Positions 16,799-25,114 are shown, counted from the stretch's first letter. The stretch: 39,103 nt of DNA from Merdimmobilis hominis (GCF_900104615.1 NZ_LT629939.1:1733232-1772334), one strand, 5' to 3'. Made by a program: numbers and translations. Notes: generated by a model from the letters alone, not told the origin.

Positions 16799-17611
16799 AT
16801 GAATCAAGAAACCATGCGGCTTACGACCGCACAGTTTGCAAAATTACACAATGTCAATAAACGGACGCTCCACTACTATGATTATATCGGTCTGTTTTCC
16901 CCATGTCATAAGGGGGAAAACGGATATAGATATTACGACTATTCCCAGAGCATAGATTTTGAATATATCCGTATGCTGAAAGAAATCAATCTAAGCATTG
17001 AGGAAATCAAAGATTTTATCCATTCTTTCGATGAACAGAAATTCCTTGAAACTGTTTCACGCAAGCAAAAGGAAATTGACACGGAAATTCGAAAGTTGAA
17101 AGCGGTCAAATCAGTTCTGAACCAAAAAAGGGAACATCTTCTGCTCTGTCAGCAAATCAGTGATATGCATATAGAAATAGCCGACTTAAAAGAAGAATAC
17201 CTGTTGACCGTCCCTTATGAATTTGAGGAAGATAGCCCTATAAAAGTCTTTAAATATATACAGAGTGTCTGGTCGCCAGAGCAATATCGAGCAGGTGTAG
17301 GGAGTTACCTTTCCCTTGATAAAATACAGGCAGGAGAGTTTAATAAATATGACGGCCTATACACCGTGATAACAGAGCATAGGAAGAAAAACGGTTTTAT
17401 GACAAAGCCAAAAGGAGCGTACCTGTGCGGCTATCTGAAAGGTGGGTGGGGCAGGCTTCCAGAGCTATATAGAAAAATGTTAAGCTATGCCGACGAGCAT
17501 AAACTTAGGCTTATAGGATATTCCTTTGAACGTGATCTTACCGACTATACAATTGCCAGTGAAAAGGAATATATCACACAGATAATGATTAAAATTGGCA
17601 ACAACATTTAG
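16799..17611 (+). CDS. MerR-family transcriptional regulator with GyrI-like effector domain (BltR/BmrR type)
   Basis: DNA-binding activator of 270 aa. The winged helix-turn-helix at the N-terminus (TTAQFAKLHNVNKRTLHYYD, then GYRYYDYSQ) is the MerR signature. A dimerisation coiled coil (about 75-120) follows, then a C-terminal ligand-binding domain (about 150-270) with YLCGYLKGGWGRLPELY, resembling BltR/BmrR multidrug-sensing domains. ATG at 16799 has a perfect AGGAGG six bases upstream. The gene is low in GC (18 G/C in the 60 bases 16981-17040), suggesting transfer together with the divergent GNAT gene. Confidence 0.9.
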   Translation: MNQETMRLTTAQFAKLHNVNKRTLHYYDYIGLFSPCHKGENGYRYYDYSQSIDFEYIRMLKEINLSIEEIKDFIHSFDEQKFLETVSRKQKEIDTEIRKLKAVKSVLNQKREHLLLCQQISDMHIEIADLKEEYLLTVPYEFEEDSPIKVFKYIQSVWSPEQYRAGVGSYLSLDKIQAGEFNKYDGLYTVITEHRKKNGFMTKPKGAYLCGYLKGGWGRLPELYRKMLSYADEHKLRLIGYSFERDLTDYTIASEKEYITQIMIKIGNNI

Positions 17612-17662
17612 GAAATGATATACACCTTATTTTGTACAAATTAGAAAAAAGAAGGGAAACAA

Positions 17663-17691
17663 TTGTCCTTTGAGGGCCGGCGCGCTATAAT
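17663..17691 (+). promoter_or_regulatory. Promoter of the FUSC/ArAE-type gene
   Basis: TTGTCC (17663-17668), 17-base spacer, perfect TATAAT (17686-17691). A GGCAGGG/CCCTGCC hairpin (17708-17726) lies in the leader. Confidence 0.75.
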
Positions 17692-17749
17692 AAACCATAG
17701 AAAAAACGGCAGGGCCAATCCCTGCCCATCCCTTGAGAGGAGGCTCCTT

Positions 17750-18259
17750 ATGGATATTCACTACCGGCCTGGGCTGCGGGCGGTCAAAAGCGCACTGGCG
17801 GTATTTCTCTGTTTGCTGGTCTCCATCCCGCTGCATCGGGAGAGCCCTTTTTTCTCCTGCATTGCATCCATTGTCTGCATGCAGCCCACTTGGGAGAAGA
17901 GCCTGCGCACCGGATTCCACCGGTTTTATGGCACCGTCCTCGGGGGGACGGCCGGGTACCTTTCTCTGGTTCTCTTCGATCTGCTGCCCCACTACCGGGA
18001 GGGGCTGTATGTAGTCATACTCCCTTTGGGGGTACTGGCCCTCATTACCCTTTGCAATGTGCTGGGGATTAAGGAGTCCTCCTCCATCTGCTGCATCGTG
18101 TTTCTGGCAAACACCGCTAACTTCAAACCCATTCCCGAGGCCTTACCCTATGTCTGCAACCGGGTGATTGAGACCACCATCGGCATTGTAATCGCTGTTC
18201 TGGTCAACCGGTATGTCCGGCTTCCGCAAGGGGAGGCTCAACAAAGCCACCAATCATAA
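17750..18259 (+). CDS. Aromatic acid exporter/FUSC-like membrane protein
   Basis: Membrane protein of 169 aa with about four hydrophobic segments. The opening RPGLRAVKSALAVFLCLLVS, the SIVCMQPTWEKSLRTGFHRF loop with GTVLGGTAGY, and the late CNRVIETTIGIVIAVLVNRY are typical of the short ArAE_1/FUSC-like proteins of Bacillota, relatives of aromatic-acid efflux pumps. It lacks the soluble C-terminal domain of longer members. ATG at 17750 follows GAGAGGAGG by six bases; the longer frame has no ribosome site. Transport substrate unknown. Single-gene unit. Confidence 0.82.
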   Translation: MDIHYRPGLRAVKSALAVFLCLLVSIPLHRESPFFSCIASIVCMQPTWEKSLRTGFHRFYGTVLGGTAGYLSLVLFDLLPHYREGLYVVILPLGVLALITLCNVLGIKESSSICCIVFLANTANFKPIPEALPYVCNRVIETTIGIVIAVLVNRYVRLPQGEAQQSHQS

Positions 18260-18260
18260 G

Positions 18261-18297
18261 AAAGCGGCCTGCCCATCGCCGGGTGGGCCGCTTTTTT
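18261..18297. terminator. Terminator between convergent genes
   Basis: AAAGCGGCC (18261-18269) pairs with GGCCGCTTT, plus inner GCCC/GGGT pairing, followed by six T on the plus strand; the minus strand reads GCTTTCTT after the stem. Confidence 0.8.
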
Positions 18298-19455
18298 CTA
18301 AGAGAGGGGGAGAACGGTACAGGAGAGGTATTGGAAGGATCCCCCTTCCACCTTAACGGTGAGGGTATAGGCCCGGATGGGCAAGGAATCCCCGGTGGGC
18401 TCCTCTCCATAAGCGGAGAAGGTGAGGCGCAGGACACCGCCATCCAAAGATTCCACCTGGTCCAGGGAGAAGGCCGCTTCCCCAGAAAAATCCAGGGCGG
18501 GCAGCAGGTAAACCTCCTCTTCCTCCCGGTAGAGGGGGGACCCCCGCAGGAGCCCCTCCGGCAGGTCGAAATACCGGCCCATCATCCCCTCCAGGTAGGC
18601 GGCAGGGACCTGGTAATTCTGCCCCTCGTTGTCCCAGAAGAGGGTGTAGTCGGCCTCCTCATCCAAGGAGGGGAGTCCGGCGGCAAAGCGAAGGAGGCCG
18701 TCCAGGGGCAGATCCCCGGGGCGTGACCAGCTCTCCCCAGTCAATAGGCCGGAAAAGGCTAAGGGATGGATATAGCGGGCCAGGTACCAGGCATCGCTCC
18801 CCTCCTCATACTGAGTGTATAGGGGCCCATCCGGTGGCGGTGGGTTGAGGGAAAGGAGGTAGTCCAGTTCCTCGGCATAATCGTAGGCAGTGGGTTCTTC
18901 CCCTTCCCTTGGAGTGTCAAAGAACACCGCTTGGGCGAGGGGGGCCTTTTTGCCTTTGAACACACATAGGTAAGCCCCCTTGTACAGGGTGGCGGAGGCA
19001 AACTCCCCGCCCTCCAGCCGCAGGTCGATGCGGGAGACCTCTATGGGGAGAAAAGCCTTTTCCCGGGAGCTGGTGTGTCCCCAGTTGATCTCCCCGTAGA
19101 CCACTGTGTTGTTGCCCAGGATTTCATAGTTGGCCGAAATGGCCATCTCCGGCTGGCTGTCAAAATAATAGGGAGAGAGGACAGTAAAGGCATTTTCCCC
19201 TTTTACGAGGTGGTAGAACCGCTTGGAAACCGCCCCGGCATCGTCGGTCAGCTGGACCAGGGCGTAATACTCCGGCGGCTGTGGGGCGGGCTCCAAGGCA
19301 AGGATTTCCACCGTATCCGCATCGGAATGCTCCTTGATGGCTTTGGCGGCGTTTTGCAGCACCAGCTGGGGTTTCTCCTCCTTCTGCTCCCCCTGGGAAC
19401 AGCCGGCCAGCAAAAGGGTAAAGGCAAGGGCGAGGGCGAGAATTCGTTTGATCAA
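18298..19455 (-). CDS. Lipoprotein of unknown function
   Basis: Exported lipoprotein of 385 aa. The signal MIKRILALALAFTLLLAGC ends in a good lipobox (LAGC, lipidated Cys19). The mature part is acidic and shows no domain I recognise; beta-strand-like stretches dominate. The start is TTG at 19455, with AGGAGG about ten bases upstream and a normal signal peptide directly after it. It is the last gene of a three-gene minus-strand operon, 30 bases after the YgjP-like gene. Function unknown. Confidence 0.8.
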   Translation of the reverse strand: MIKRILALALAFTLLLAGCSQGEQKEEKPQLVLQNAAKAIKEHSDADTVEILALEPAPQPPEYYALVQLTDDAGAVSKRFYHLVKGENAFTVLSPYYFDSQPEMAISANYEILGNNTVVYGEINWGHTSSREKAFLPIEVSRIDLRLEGGEFASATLYKGAYLCVFKGKKAPLAQAVFFDTPREGEEPTAYDYAEELDYLLSLNPPPPDGPLYTQYEEGSDAWYLARYIHPLAFSGLLTGESWSRPGDLPLDGLLRFAAGLPSLDEEADYTLFWDNEGQNYQVPAAYLEGMMGRYFDLPEGLLRGSPLYREEEEVYLLPALDFSGEAAFSLDQVESLDGGVLRLTFSAYGEEPTGDSLPIRAYTLTVKVEGGSFQYLSCTVLPLS

Positions 19456-19485
19456 AGGGAACCCCTCCTTTCGGGGGATGGGAGA

Positions 19486-20169
19486 TTACCCGCCTTTTAG
19501 CAGCGCGGCAGCGGCGGGATAGGTGGGCATCAGCTGCCTGACCAGGTCGTAGAACCGGGCGGAGTGGTTGGGCACCGCCAGGTGGGCGTACTCGTGGATG
19601 ACCACCCCTTGGATGGCCAGTAAGGGCAGGTGGATGAGCCGGGTGCTGAGGGTGATCCGCCGCTTTTGAGGGGAACAGCTGCCCCAGCGGGAGGTCATCC
19701 GGCGGAAGGAGACCACCGGCGGAGTTGGGGCAAGAAAGGCAGGGGAGAGGGCCTCCACCTCCCGGCACAAGGGGAGAATCACCGCCCGGCACTGGGCGGC
19801 CAAAAAATCATCCAGGGCTTTGCGTGGGTTCTCCGAAGGCAGAAAAAGGCTGTCTCCCGGCAGGGCAGCAGCCCCATCCCACAGATGAAGGGCCACAGGT
19901 TCTCCTAAAAAAAGAATGACGTCCCCTTCGGCGGGGCAGTTGGGAAGGAAAAACCGGCTCTCCCGGCTTTGCTGGCGGGCCAGGGAGGATTGGATCCACC
20001 CTGCCCGTTCGGCCACCATCTGGTCACAGCGGGCGAGAGGAACCCGCGGCCCGGCGGAGAGGCGCACCTCACCGCCAGTGATCCGCAGGTTGAGGTTTTT
20101 CACCTTTTTCCGGGTCAGGGTATAGGAAATTTCCCCAAGGGGGGTGCAGACCCGCCGCAGCTGGGGCAT
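19486..20169 (-). CDS. YgjP-like (M48/SprT-related) metallopeptidase
   Basis: Putative zinc metallopeptidase of 227 aa of the YgjP family (COG1451, DUF45). The core RRMTSRWGSCSPQKRRITLS (157-176) and HEYAH (192-196), with a third ligand at His202 in NHSARFY, match the family; Tyr replaces the more usual Leu inside HExxH, which is tolerated. The N-terminal strand region YTLTRKKVKNLNLRI also fits. Its ATG overlaps the TGA of the upstream fusion gene by one base (TGATG), so translation is likely coupled. Substrate unknown. Confidence 0.87.
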   Translation of the reverse strand: MPQLRRVCTPLGEISYTLTRKKVKNLNLRITGGEVRLSAGPRVPLARCDQMVAERAGWIQSSLARQQSRESRFFLPNCPAEGDVILFLGEPVALHLWDGAAALPGDSLFLPSENPRKALDDFLAAQCRAVILPLCREVEALSPAFLAPTPPVVSFRRMTSRWGSCSPQKRRITLSTRLIHLPLLAIQGVVIHEYAHLAVPNHSARFYDLVRQLMPTYPAAAALLKGG

Positions 20170-21284
20170 CAATCCAGCACCCCGTCGGCCAGCAGGATGT
20201 CCTCCAGCAGGTCGGCGGTGGTTTTCAGCAGTTCTTGGCAGTGGTGGGGGCAATCGGCATAGCGGGTTTTCAAGTCGGCACAGTCGCAGGAGCCGAATGC
20301 ACGCTGGAACCCCTCCACCAGCTGGACCGTCCGGGGTTTCAGCTCCGGGGTCTCTTTGCCATATTGGCCGTTGGGGACCGACACCAATCCCAGGACGGCG
20401 TTGGCCCCGCAGAGGGCGCCGCAGGTCCTGCCAGTGGAAAGGCCGCCCCCAAAGCCGCCCAACAGCTTGACCGCCTGGGCGGGCAGGTCAATCCCATGGG
20501 TTTTGCAGAAGGCTAGAAGCATGGCTTCGGCGCAGTTGTTGCGGCAGCCTTGGCCGTAAAACTCCGGCACGGCGTCCCGTGTTCTGGCTGGGGCTTCCAC
20601 CCCTAAGAGGGGGTACAGCTCCTCCAGGGAGTGGATCTCATAGGTGGGGGAATAGTCCCCGGAGCGGGGCTTGGAGTGGGGGTTGAACCAACAGCAGTCG
20701 ATGCCGTACTGCACCGAGCCCCGGATGTCGGCGGTGAGGGAATCCCCGATGAGCAAAAGGCCGGAGGGGTCCTGGAAGCCGCAGGTTTCCATCATGTAGT
20801 CAAAGTACCGGCGGGAGGGCTTTTCCGCCCCTGCGTCCTCCGAGACAATGACCTGGTCGAAGTAGGGGGCCAGGCGGGAGGCCTCCATCCGCCGGTGTTG
20901 GGCCCGGGAGACCCCGTTGGTTACCAGCACCAGCTTGTACTGCTTAAAGAGGGTTTTCACCACCTGTAGGGCCCCGTCAATCCGGGCGGCGCAGAGGGCT
21001 AGGTTGTCCAGATAGGCGGTGTTGAAAGTGGCGGGATCGGCCTTCAGCCCATATTGGGCAAACAGGTCCTGGAAGCGCTTGACCACCAATTGGGGCTTTT
21101 GAATTTTCCCCTCTTCCAGCTGTTCCCACAGGGCGCTGTTGATGGCATGGTAGGTTTTCTTCATCTCCGGGGTGAGATCCAGGCCGAATTCCCTGCCGGT
21201 GTAGAAGAAGGAGTACTCCTCCGCCTTCTCAAAGTCCAAAAGGGTGCCGTCGGCGTCGAACAATAAGGCAGTGTATGGTTTCAT
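20169..21284 (-). CDS. HAD phosphatase (YjjG-like) fused to a C_GCAxxG_C_C domain
   Basis: A 371-aa two-domain protein. Residues 1-229 are a HAD hydrolase of the YjjG type (noncanonical pyrimidine nucleotidase): DADGTL (10-15) with nucleophile Asp10, the VTNG motif (121-124), Lys155 in AEKP and GDSLTADIRG (180-189). Residues about 240-365 form a Cys-rich C_GCAxxG_C_C domain: GCRNNCAEAMLLAFC (246-260), GGFGGGLSTGRTCGALCG (276-293), then CDC at 333-335 and Cys345/Cys349. That domain is usually a stand-alone putative redox or metal-binding protein. The frame is continuous across the junction. ATG at 21284 has GGAGG eight bases upstream. It heads the operon to the YgjP-like peptidase and the lipoprotein. 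Confidence 0.9.
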   Translation of the reverse strand: MKPYTALLFDADGTLLDFEKAEEYSFFYTGREFGLDLTPEMKKTYHAINSALWEQLEEGKIQKPQLVVKRFQDLFAQYGLKADPATFNTAYLDNLALCAARIDGALQVVKTLFKQYKLVLVTNGVSRAQHRRMEASRLAPYFDQVIVSEDAGAEKPSRRYFDYMMETCGFQDPSGLLLIGDSLTADIRGSVQYGIDCCWFNPHSKPRSGDYSPTYEIHSLEELYPLLGVEAPARTRDAVPEFYGQGCRNNCAEAMLLAFCKTHGIDLPAQAVKLLGGFGGGLSTGRTCGALCGANAVLGLVSVPNGQYGKETPELKPRTVQLVEGFQRAFGSCDCADLKTRYADCPHHCQELLKTTADLLEDILLADGVLD

Positions 21285-21325
21285 GGAAAAAGCCTCCAAT
21301 CAAAAAGTCGGTGGGTGTATCTTTC

Positions 21326-21334
21326 ATTATAACA
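21326..21334 (-). promoter_or_regulatory. Extended -10 promoter of the HAD-fusion operon
   Basis: Minus strand reads TGTTATAAT. The -35 area falls inside the preceding gene's terminator stem and has no consensus -35. Confidence 0.6.
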
Positions 21335-21363
21335 AAAAGGGCCCCCCACCGGGAGCCCTTTTT
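21334..21363 (-). terminator. Terminator of the CofE-like gene
   Basis: AAAAAGGGC and GCCCTTTTT pair as a 9-bp stem ten bases beyond the CofE-like stop codon, with a T-rich minus-strand exit that runs directly into the next promoter. Confidence 0.75.
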
Positions 21364-21372
21364 GGAAAATAC

Positions 21373-22563
21373 CTATTTGGCGTAGTTGTCAAAATACCCC
21401 TGCACCAGGACGATGGGGGTGCCCTTGTCGCCGCTGCCGCTGGTCAGGTCGCACAGAGAGCCGATCAGGTCGGTGATCCGGCGGGGGGTGGTGCCCTGGG
21501 ACTCCATAGAACCCTTCAGGTCGCTGGCCTTGCCCCGGATGTACTCGGTGATGGCGGCCTGAAGCTCCACGCCGCTCAGGTGGGCGAAGTTGTTGTCGGC
21601 CAGGTATTTCAGCTTCAGTTCGCTGGGCACACCGGTGAGGCCGTCGGTGTAGGCGGGGGAGACCACCGGGTCAGCCAATTCCCAGATCTTGCCCACCGGG
21701 TCTTTAAAGGCGCCGTCGCCGTACACCATGACCTCCACGTGTTTGCCGGTGCGGGTGAAAAGGGAAGCCTGCACCTGCTCTACAAAATCCTGGCAGTCCC
21801 GAGGGAAGAGCTTGACCGTCTCCTCGGTGGCCTTGTTGGAGCCCAAAAGGCCGTATTTTTCATTGCAGCCGCTGCTGCCCACTGGGGCGTTTAGAATCTC
21901 ATCCAAGCCCAAGGTCAGCTCTGCGCCGGCTGCCTGGAGCAGGCGTTTGGTGCGGGCGCGGGAGTGGATGTCGCAATGGATCACTTTTTTGGCGTAGGGA
22001 AGGATGGCCCGGCAGTCGTTGGCGAAGAGGATCTGCACCTCACAGCCCATCTCCTCCACCAGGGATTTGTAATAAGCCACATAATCTACGCCGGTGAAGG
22101 GGTGGAGGTTTTCGCCGAACAGGCGGCGGTAGTCCCCTTCGGTGAGGACGTCGTTCCAGGGGTTGATGCCTTTTTCATCCAGCTGGTCCAGGCTGACCAG
22201 GTGGTTGCCCACCTCATCGGAGGGGTAACTGAACATCAGGACCATCTTTTTCAGGCCCTTGGCAATGCCCTTGAGGCAGATGGCGAACCGGTTGCGGCTG
22301 AGGATGGGGAAGATAACCCCCACTGTGTCATCCCCGCATTTCTGGTGGACGTCGGCGGCGATGTCGTCGATGTGGGCGTAGTTGCCCTGGCTCCGGGCGA
22401 CCACAGCTTCGGTGACGGCGACAACGTCTTTGTCCCGCAGGGAGAAGCCCTCCGATTCGGCTGCGCCGATCACCGAATCGGTCACGATTTTGACAAGGTC
22501 ATCCCCTTGGCGGATAATGGGTGCGCGCACGCCCCGGACAACGGTACCAACCATTCTTTCCAT
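21373..22563 (-). CDS. Coenzyme F420-0:L-glutamate ligase-like (CofE family) protein
   Basis: Predicted cytoplasmic protein of 396 aa of the CofE-like group that is widely annotated as F420-0:gamma-glutamyl ligase in Bacillota. Visible features are the N-terminal GTVVRGVRAPIIRQGDDLV, the segment RDKDVVAVTEAVVARSQGN (about 43-61), where CofE proteins begin their nucleotide-binding core, and VYGDGAFKDPVGKIWELADP late in the chain. It is longer than archaeal CofE (about 250 aa). No F420 synthesis gene is near, so a different glutamyl or amide ligation is likely. Start at 22563 with AAGGAG eight bases upstream. Monocistronic. Confidence 0.8.
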   Translation of the reverse strand: MERMVGTVVRGVRAPIIRQGDDLVKIVTDSVIGAAESEGFSLRDKDVVAVTEAVVARSQGNYAHIDDIAADVHQKCGDDTVGVIFPILSRNRFAICLKGIAKGLKKMVLMFSYPSDEVGNHLVSLDQLDEKGINPWNDVLTEGDYRRLFGENLHPFTGVDYVAYYKSLVEEMGCEVQILFANDCRAILPYAKKVIHCDIHSRARTKRLLQAAGAELTLGLDEILNAPVGSSGCNEKYGLLGSNKATEETVKLFPRDCQDFVEQVQASLFTRTGKHVEVMVYGDGAFKDPVGKIWELADPVVSPAYTDGLTGVPSELKLKYLADNNFAHLSGVELQAAITEYIRGKASDLKGSMESQGTTPRRITDLIGSLCDLTSGSGDKGTPIVLVQGYFDNYAK

Positions 22564-22926
22564 AGCGAATGCTCCTTTTTATGGGTCATTTGATCCTAGT
22601 TTTTGTCGGAAAAAGGGGACGGGGTGACGTCCCGACACCCAGTATAATACGAAATTGAACATAAATAAAGTATATATTATTGATATTGCGCATAAGTTTA
22701 CCTTATGATTGAAAAATGGCCCCGTTTTTTCGGTGGGAACTGCTAAAAGCTAGGGGAGTAAATTTGTACAACCCTCTGAAAGAAGAAAATTTTAACGGAA
22801 AAATTCTCTGTTTTTGCAAAAGACATGCAAAATTGGCGCACTCTTTAGATGAAATGGAAACCAAAGGATGTGGCATACCGCCCATAGAACCTTTTTTAGT
22901 AAAGCGTAAAGATAGGAGGTTTTATC
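22564..22926. other. Divergent intergenic region between the CofE-like and lipoprotein genes
   Basis: 363 bases without a supported gene. A weak minus-strand promoter candidate, TTTATT-17-TATACT (22641-22669), could serve the CofE-like gene, with a GGGTG/CACCC hairpin in its leader (about 22622-22640). The AT-rich stretch 22645-22700 may also hold the lipoprotein promoter, but no good pair was found. Confidence 0.35.
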
Positions 22927-23628
22927 ATGAATCGACTGGTCGCTTCTTTTGCGGCGCTGCTGTTGGCGGCGTCGGTGTTCGGAGGCTGCACCCCGAAAGA
23001 GACCCCGCCCCAAGGGGAGCCCTCCGGAAGCAGTTCCCAGGTGGAGGAGAACAACAGCTCCCAGGAGGATTCTTCCAGCAGACGTTTGACAGTGGCGGAT
23101 GCCGCTCTCTACCGCGGGGAGGTCCGGGGCCTGGACGAAAACGGGTTCTACCTGGTGCAGGTGCCCGGCCGGGATTACGGCGATGGGATTGTGCGGTTCT
23201 CCATCGGGGAAGGCACCAAGTTCAGCTTTGACCGGGAAACGTTGGAGGAAGGGCAGTACCTGGAGGTCTACTATAGCGATGTCCAGGAGACCTACCCGCC
23301 CCAGACCGAGGCCATTGCAGTCAACCGGCTCCCCGATGCGGCGATGTCGGTCTTCAACGGCGAGGTGGTGGAGGTGACCGAAAAAGAGGATGGCACCACC
23401 GACCTTTTGATGAAGCGGATCGGCGGGGAAGGCACGGACGAAATCCTCTTCCACATCGGGGAGTCCACCCAGGTGTATACCAATGAGATTCAAGTGGGAA
23501 GCCAGCTGAGCATCCTGTTCAATGGCGCGGTGACCCTCAGCCTCCCCGGGCAGGCATCCGCCTGGGAAGTTGCCCCTTACACCGTAGAGAAGTCCGAGGA
23601 CTACACCCAGTGGATTGGGAGCAAATAA
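22927..23628 (+). CDS. Lipoprotein with two related beta domains
   Basis: Exported lipoprotein of 233 aa. Signal peptide with lipobox FGGC (lipidated Cys21), then a Ser/Glu/Gln-rich linker (22-55). The mature part seems to hold two similar modules, about 60-135 and 140-220. Each opens with a GEV strand (YRGEVRGL and FNGEVVEV) and contains F-S/H-I-G-E followed by T-K/Q-V/F, as in VRFSIGEGTKF and LFHIGESTQV. This suggests an internal duplication of a small beta barrel. Function unknown. AGGAGG lies eight bases before the ATG. Monocistronic with its own terminator. Confidence 0.8.
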   Translation: MNRLVASFAALLLAASVFGGCTPKETPPQGEPSGSSSQVEENNSSQEDSSSRRLTVADAALYRGEVRGLDENGFYLVQVPGRDYGDGIVRFSIGEGTKFSFDRETLEEGQYLEVYYSDVQETYPPQTEAIAVNRLPDAAMSVFNGEVVEVTEKEDGTTDLLMKRIGGEGTDEILFHIGESTQVYTNEIQVGSQLSILFNGAVTLSLPGQASAWEVAPYTVEKSEDYTQWIGSK

Positions 23629-23652
23629 TCTATACCGTACAACATTCCATTA

Positions 23653-23691
23653 AAGCTGCCGGCTGGGGCTGTTCCCGGCTGGCAGTTTTTT
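23653..23691 (+). terminator. Terminator after the duplicated-domain lipoprotein
   Basis: CTGCCGGCTGGG pairs with CCCGGCTGGCAG (imperfect), followed by six T. Confidence 0.75.
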
Positions 23692-23794
23692 CGTTGGCGA
23701 CAGCCCTCCGCTGGGGAAAATGGCCATTTTCAGAGGAAACTCCATTTCCCTGGCAAATTCCGCCCAAAGGGACAAGAATTTTCCCCCCCGGCGA

Positions 23795-23823
23795 TTGCGG
23801 ACAAGCCAAAAACTGTGTATGAT
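23795..23823 (+). promoter_or_regulatory. Promoter of the alr operon
   Basis: TTGCGG (23795-23800), 17-base spacer, TATGAT (23818-23823), 32 bases before the alr start. Confidence 0.65.
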
Positions 23824-23855
23824 AGAAGAAGCCTTAGGAAGGGAAGGAGAACACA

Positions 23856-25073
23856 ATGGAAGGAACAAACCTCAATTACATAGAGCGCACTTGGGCGGAG
23901 ATCAACCTGGACAACATGATTGAATCCGCCCGCATCGTCCGGGAAGAGCTGCTTCCGGATTGCAAGTGGATGGTGGTGTTAAAATCCAATGGCTACGGCC
24001 ACGGGGCCGCCACGATGGCACCCATCCTGGAGCGGGAATGCGGCGCCGATTGGTTTGCTGTGGCCTGTTTGGCCGAGGCCATTGAGCTGCGCCAGGCCGG
24101 GGTGGAAAAACCCATCCTGATCCTGGGCCTGACCCAGCCGGAATACGCCGGGCTGCTGCTCAAATACGATCTGACCCAGACCATAGGAGACCTGGATTAT
24201 GCCAAGGCCCTGTCTGCCCAAGCGGTGAAGGCCGGGGGGACGGTCAACTGCCACATCAAAATCAACACCGGTATGAACCGGCTGGGGTTCAACAGCACCG
24301 ACGACCCCGAGGAGACCCTGGCAGAGCTGGAAAAAATTGTAGAAGCACTGGGCTTGCCCAATCTGACCTGTGATGCCCTCTATTCCCACCTGTACAACTC
24401 CACCGTTTATGACGATGCCGGCCGGGAGGAGTGCTATGGACAGTACAACCGGTTCATCAAGATGCGCTACCTCTTGAAGCAGCGGGGATACACCTTCCCC
24501 AACTGCCACATCTGCAACAGCGGCGGGGTGGTCAACTACCCAGAGATGAAACTGGACATGTGCCGCACTGGAAGCCTGGTCTGCGGGGTGCAGCCAGGGG
24601 AAATGCAGCTGCGGTACCCCGCCTTCCGCCATGTGCTGGAATTGAAAACCCGGGTCGCCCTCCTGCGGGAGGTCAAGAAGGGGGAGTGCGTGGGCTATTC
24701 CTCCAACTTTATCGCCGGGGTGGATATGAAAGTCGCCGTGGTCTCCTGCGGCTACACCGATGGGTATATGCGCTGCAATTCCAACCGGGGGATGGTTCTC
24801 ATCCGGGGGCGGCGCTGCCGGGTCATCGGCAACATCTGTATGGATATGATGATGGTGGACGTCTCTGACATCCCAGATGTGGAGGTAGGGGACATCGTCA
24901 CCGTCTACGGCAGGGATGGGGAGGAGTACATCCCCTGCGCCGAAGCCGCTGAAATCGCCGGCACCATCGAGCCGGAGATCACCACCGTCATCGGCCGCCG
25001 CGTCCCCCGGGTCTACCTGCGGGGCGGCAAGGTGGTCAAGGTGGACGATTATCTGCTGGGCGGCAGATTTTAA
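23856..25073 (+). CDS. alr: Alanine racemase
   Basis: PLP enzyme of 405 aa that interconverts L- and D-alanine for peptidoglycan. The N-terminal TIM-barrel carries LKSNGYGHG with the PLP lysine at residue 43 (family consensus VKANAYGHG). NTGMNRLGF is the usual substrate-side loop. The C-terminal domain has CVGYSSNF, where the second catalytic base Tyr is expected, then GYTDGYMR and ICMDMMMVDVSD. Length is slightly above the usual 370-390. GGAAGGAG precedes the ATG by six bases. First gene of an operon with a second fold-III PLP enzyme 41 bases downstream. Confidence 0.96.
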   Translation: MEGTNLNYIERTWAEINLDNMIESARIVREELLPDCKWMVVLKSNGYGHGAATMAPILERECGADWFAVACLAEAIELRQAGVEKPILILGLTQPEYAGLLLKYDLTQTIGDLDYAKALSAQAVKAGGTVNCHIKINTGMNRLGFNSTDDPEETLAELEKIVEALGLPNLTCDALYSHLYNSTVYDDAGREECYGQYNRFIKMRYLLKQRGYTFPNCHICNSGGVVNYPEMKLDMCRTGSLVCGVQPGEMQLRYPAFRHVLELKTRVALLREVKKGECVGYSSNFIAGVDMKVAVVSCGYTDGYMRCNSNRGMVLIRGRRCRVIGNICMDMMMVDVSDIPDVEVGDIVTVYGRDGEEYIPCAEAAEIAGTIEPEITTVIGRRVPRVYLRGGKVVKVDDYLLGGRF

Positions 25074-25114
25074 GGGATACGGATCCCCAACAAGGAAGAT
25101 AGAGGTGTTTTGAG

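Noticed and set aside
22703-22885. 60-codon minus-strand frame before the duplicated-domain lipoprotein
   Set aside because: No ribosome site and no recognisable protein features; it lies in a low-GC promoter region.
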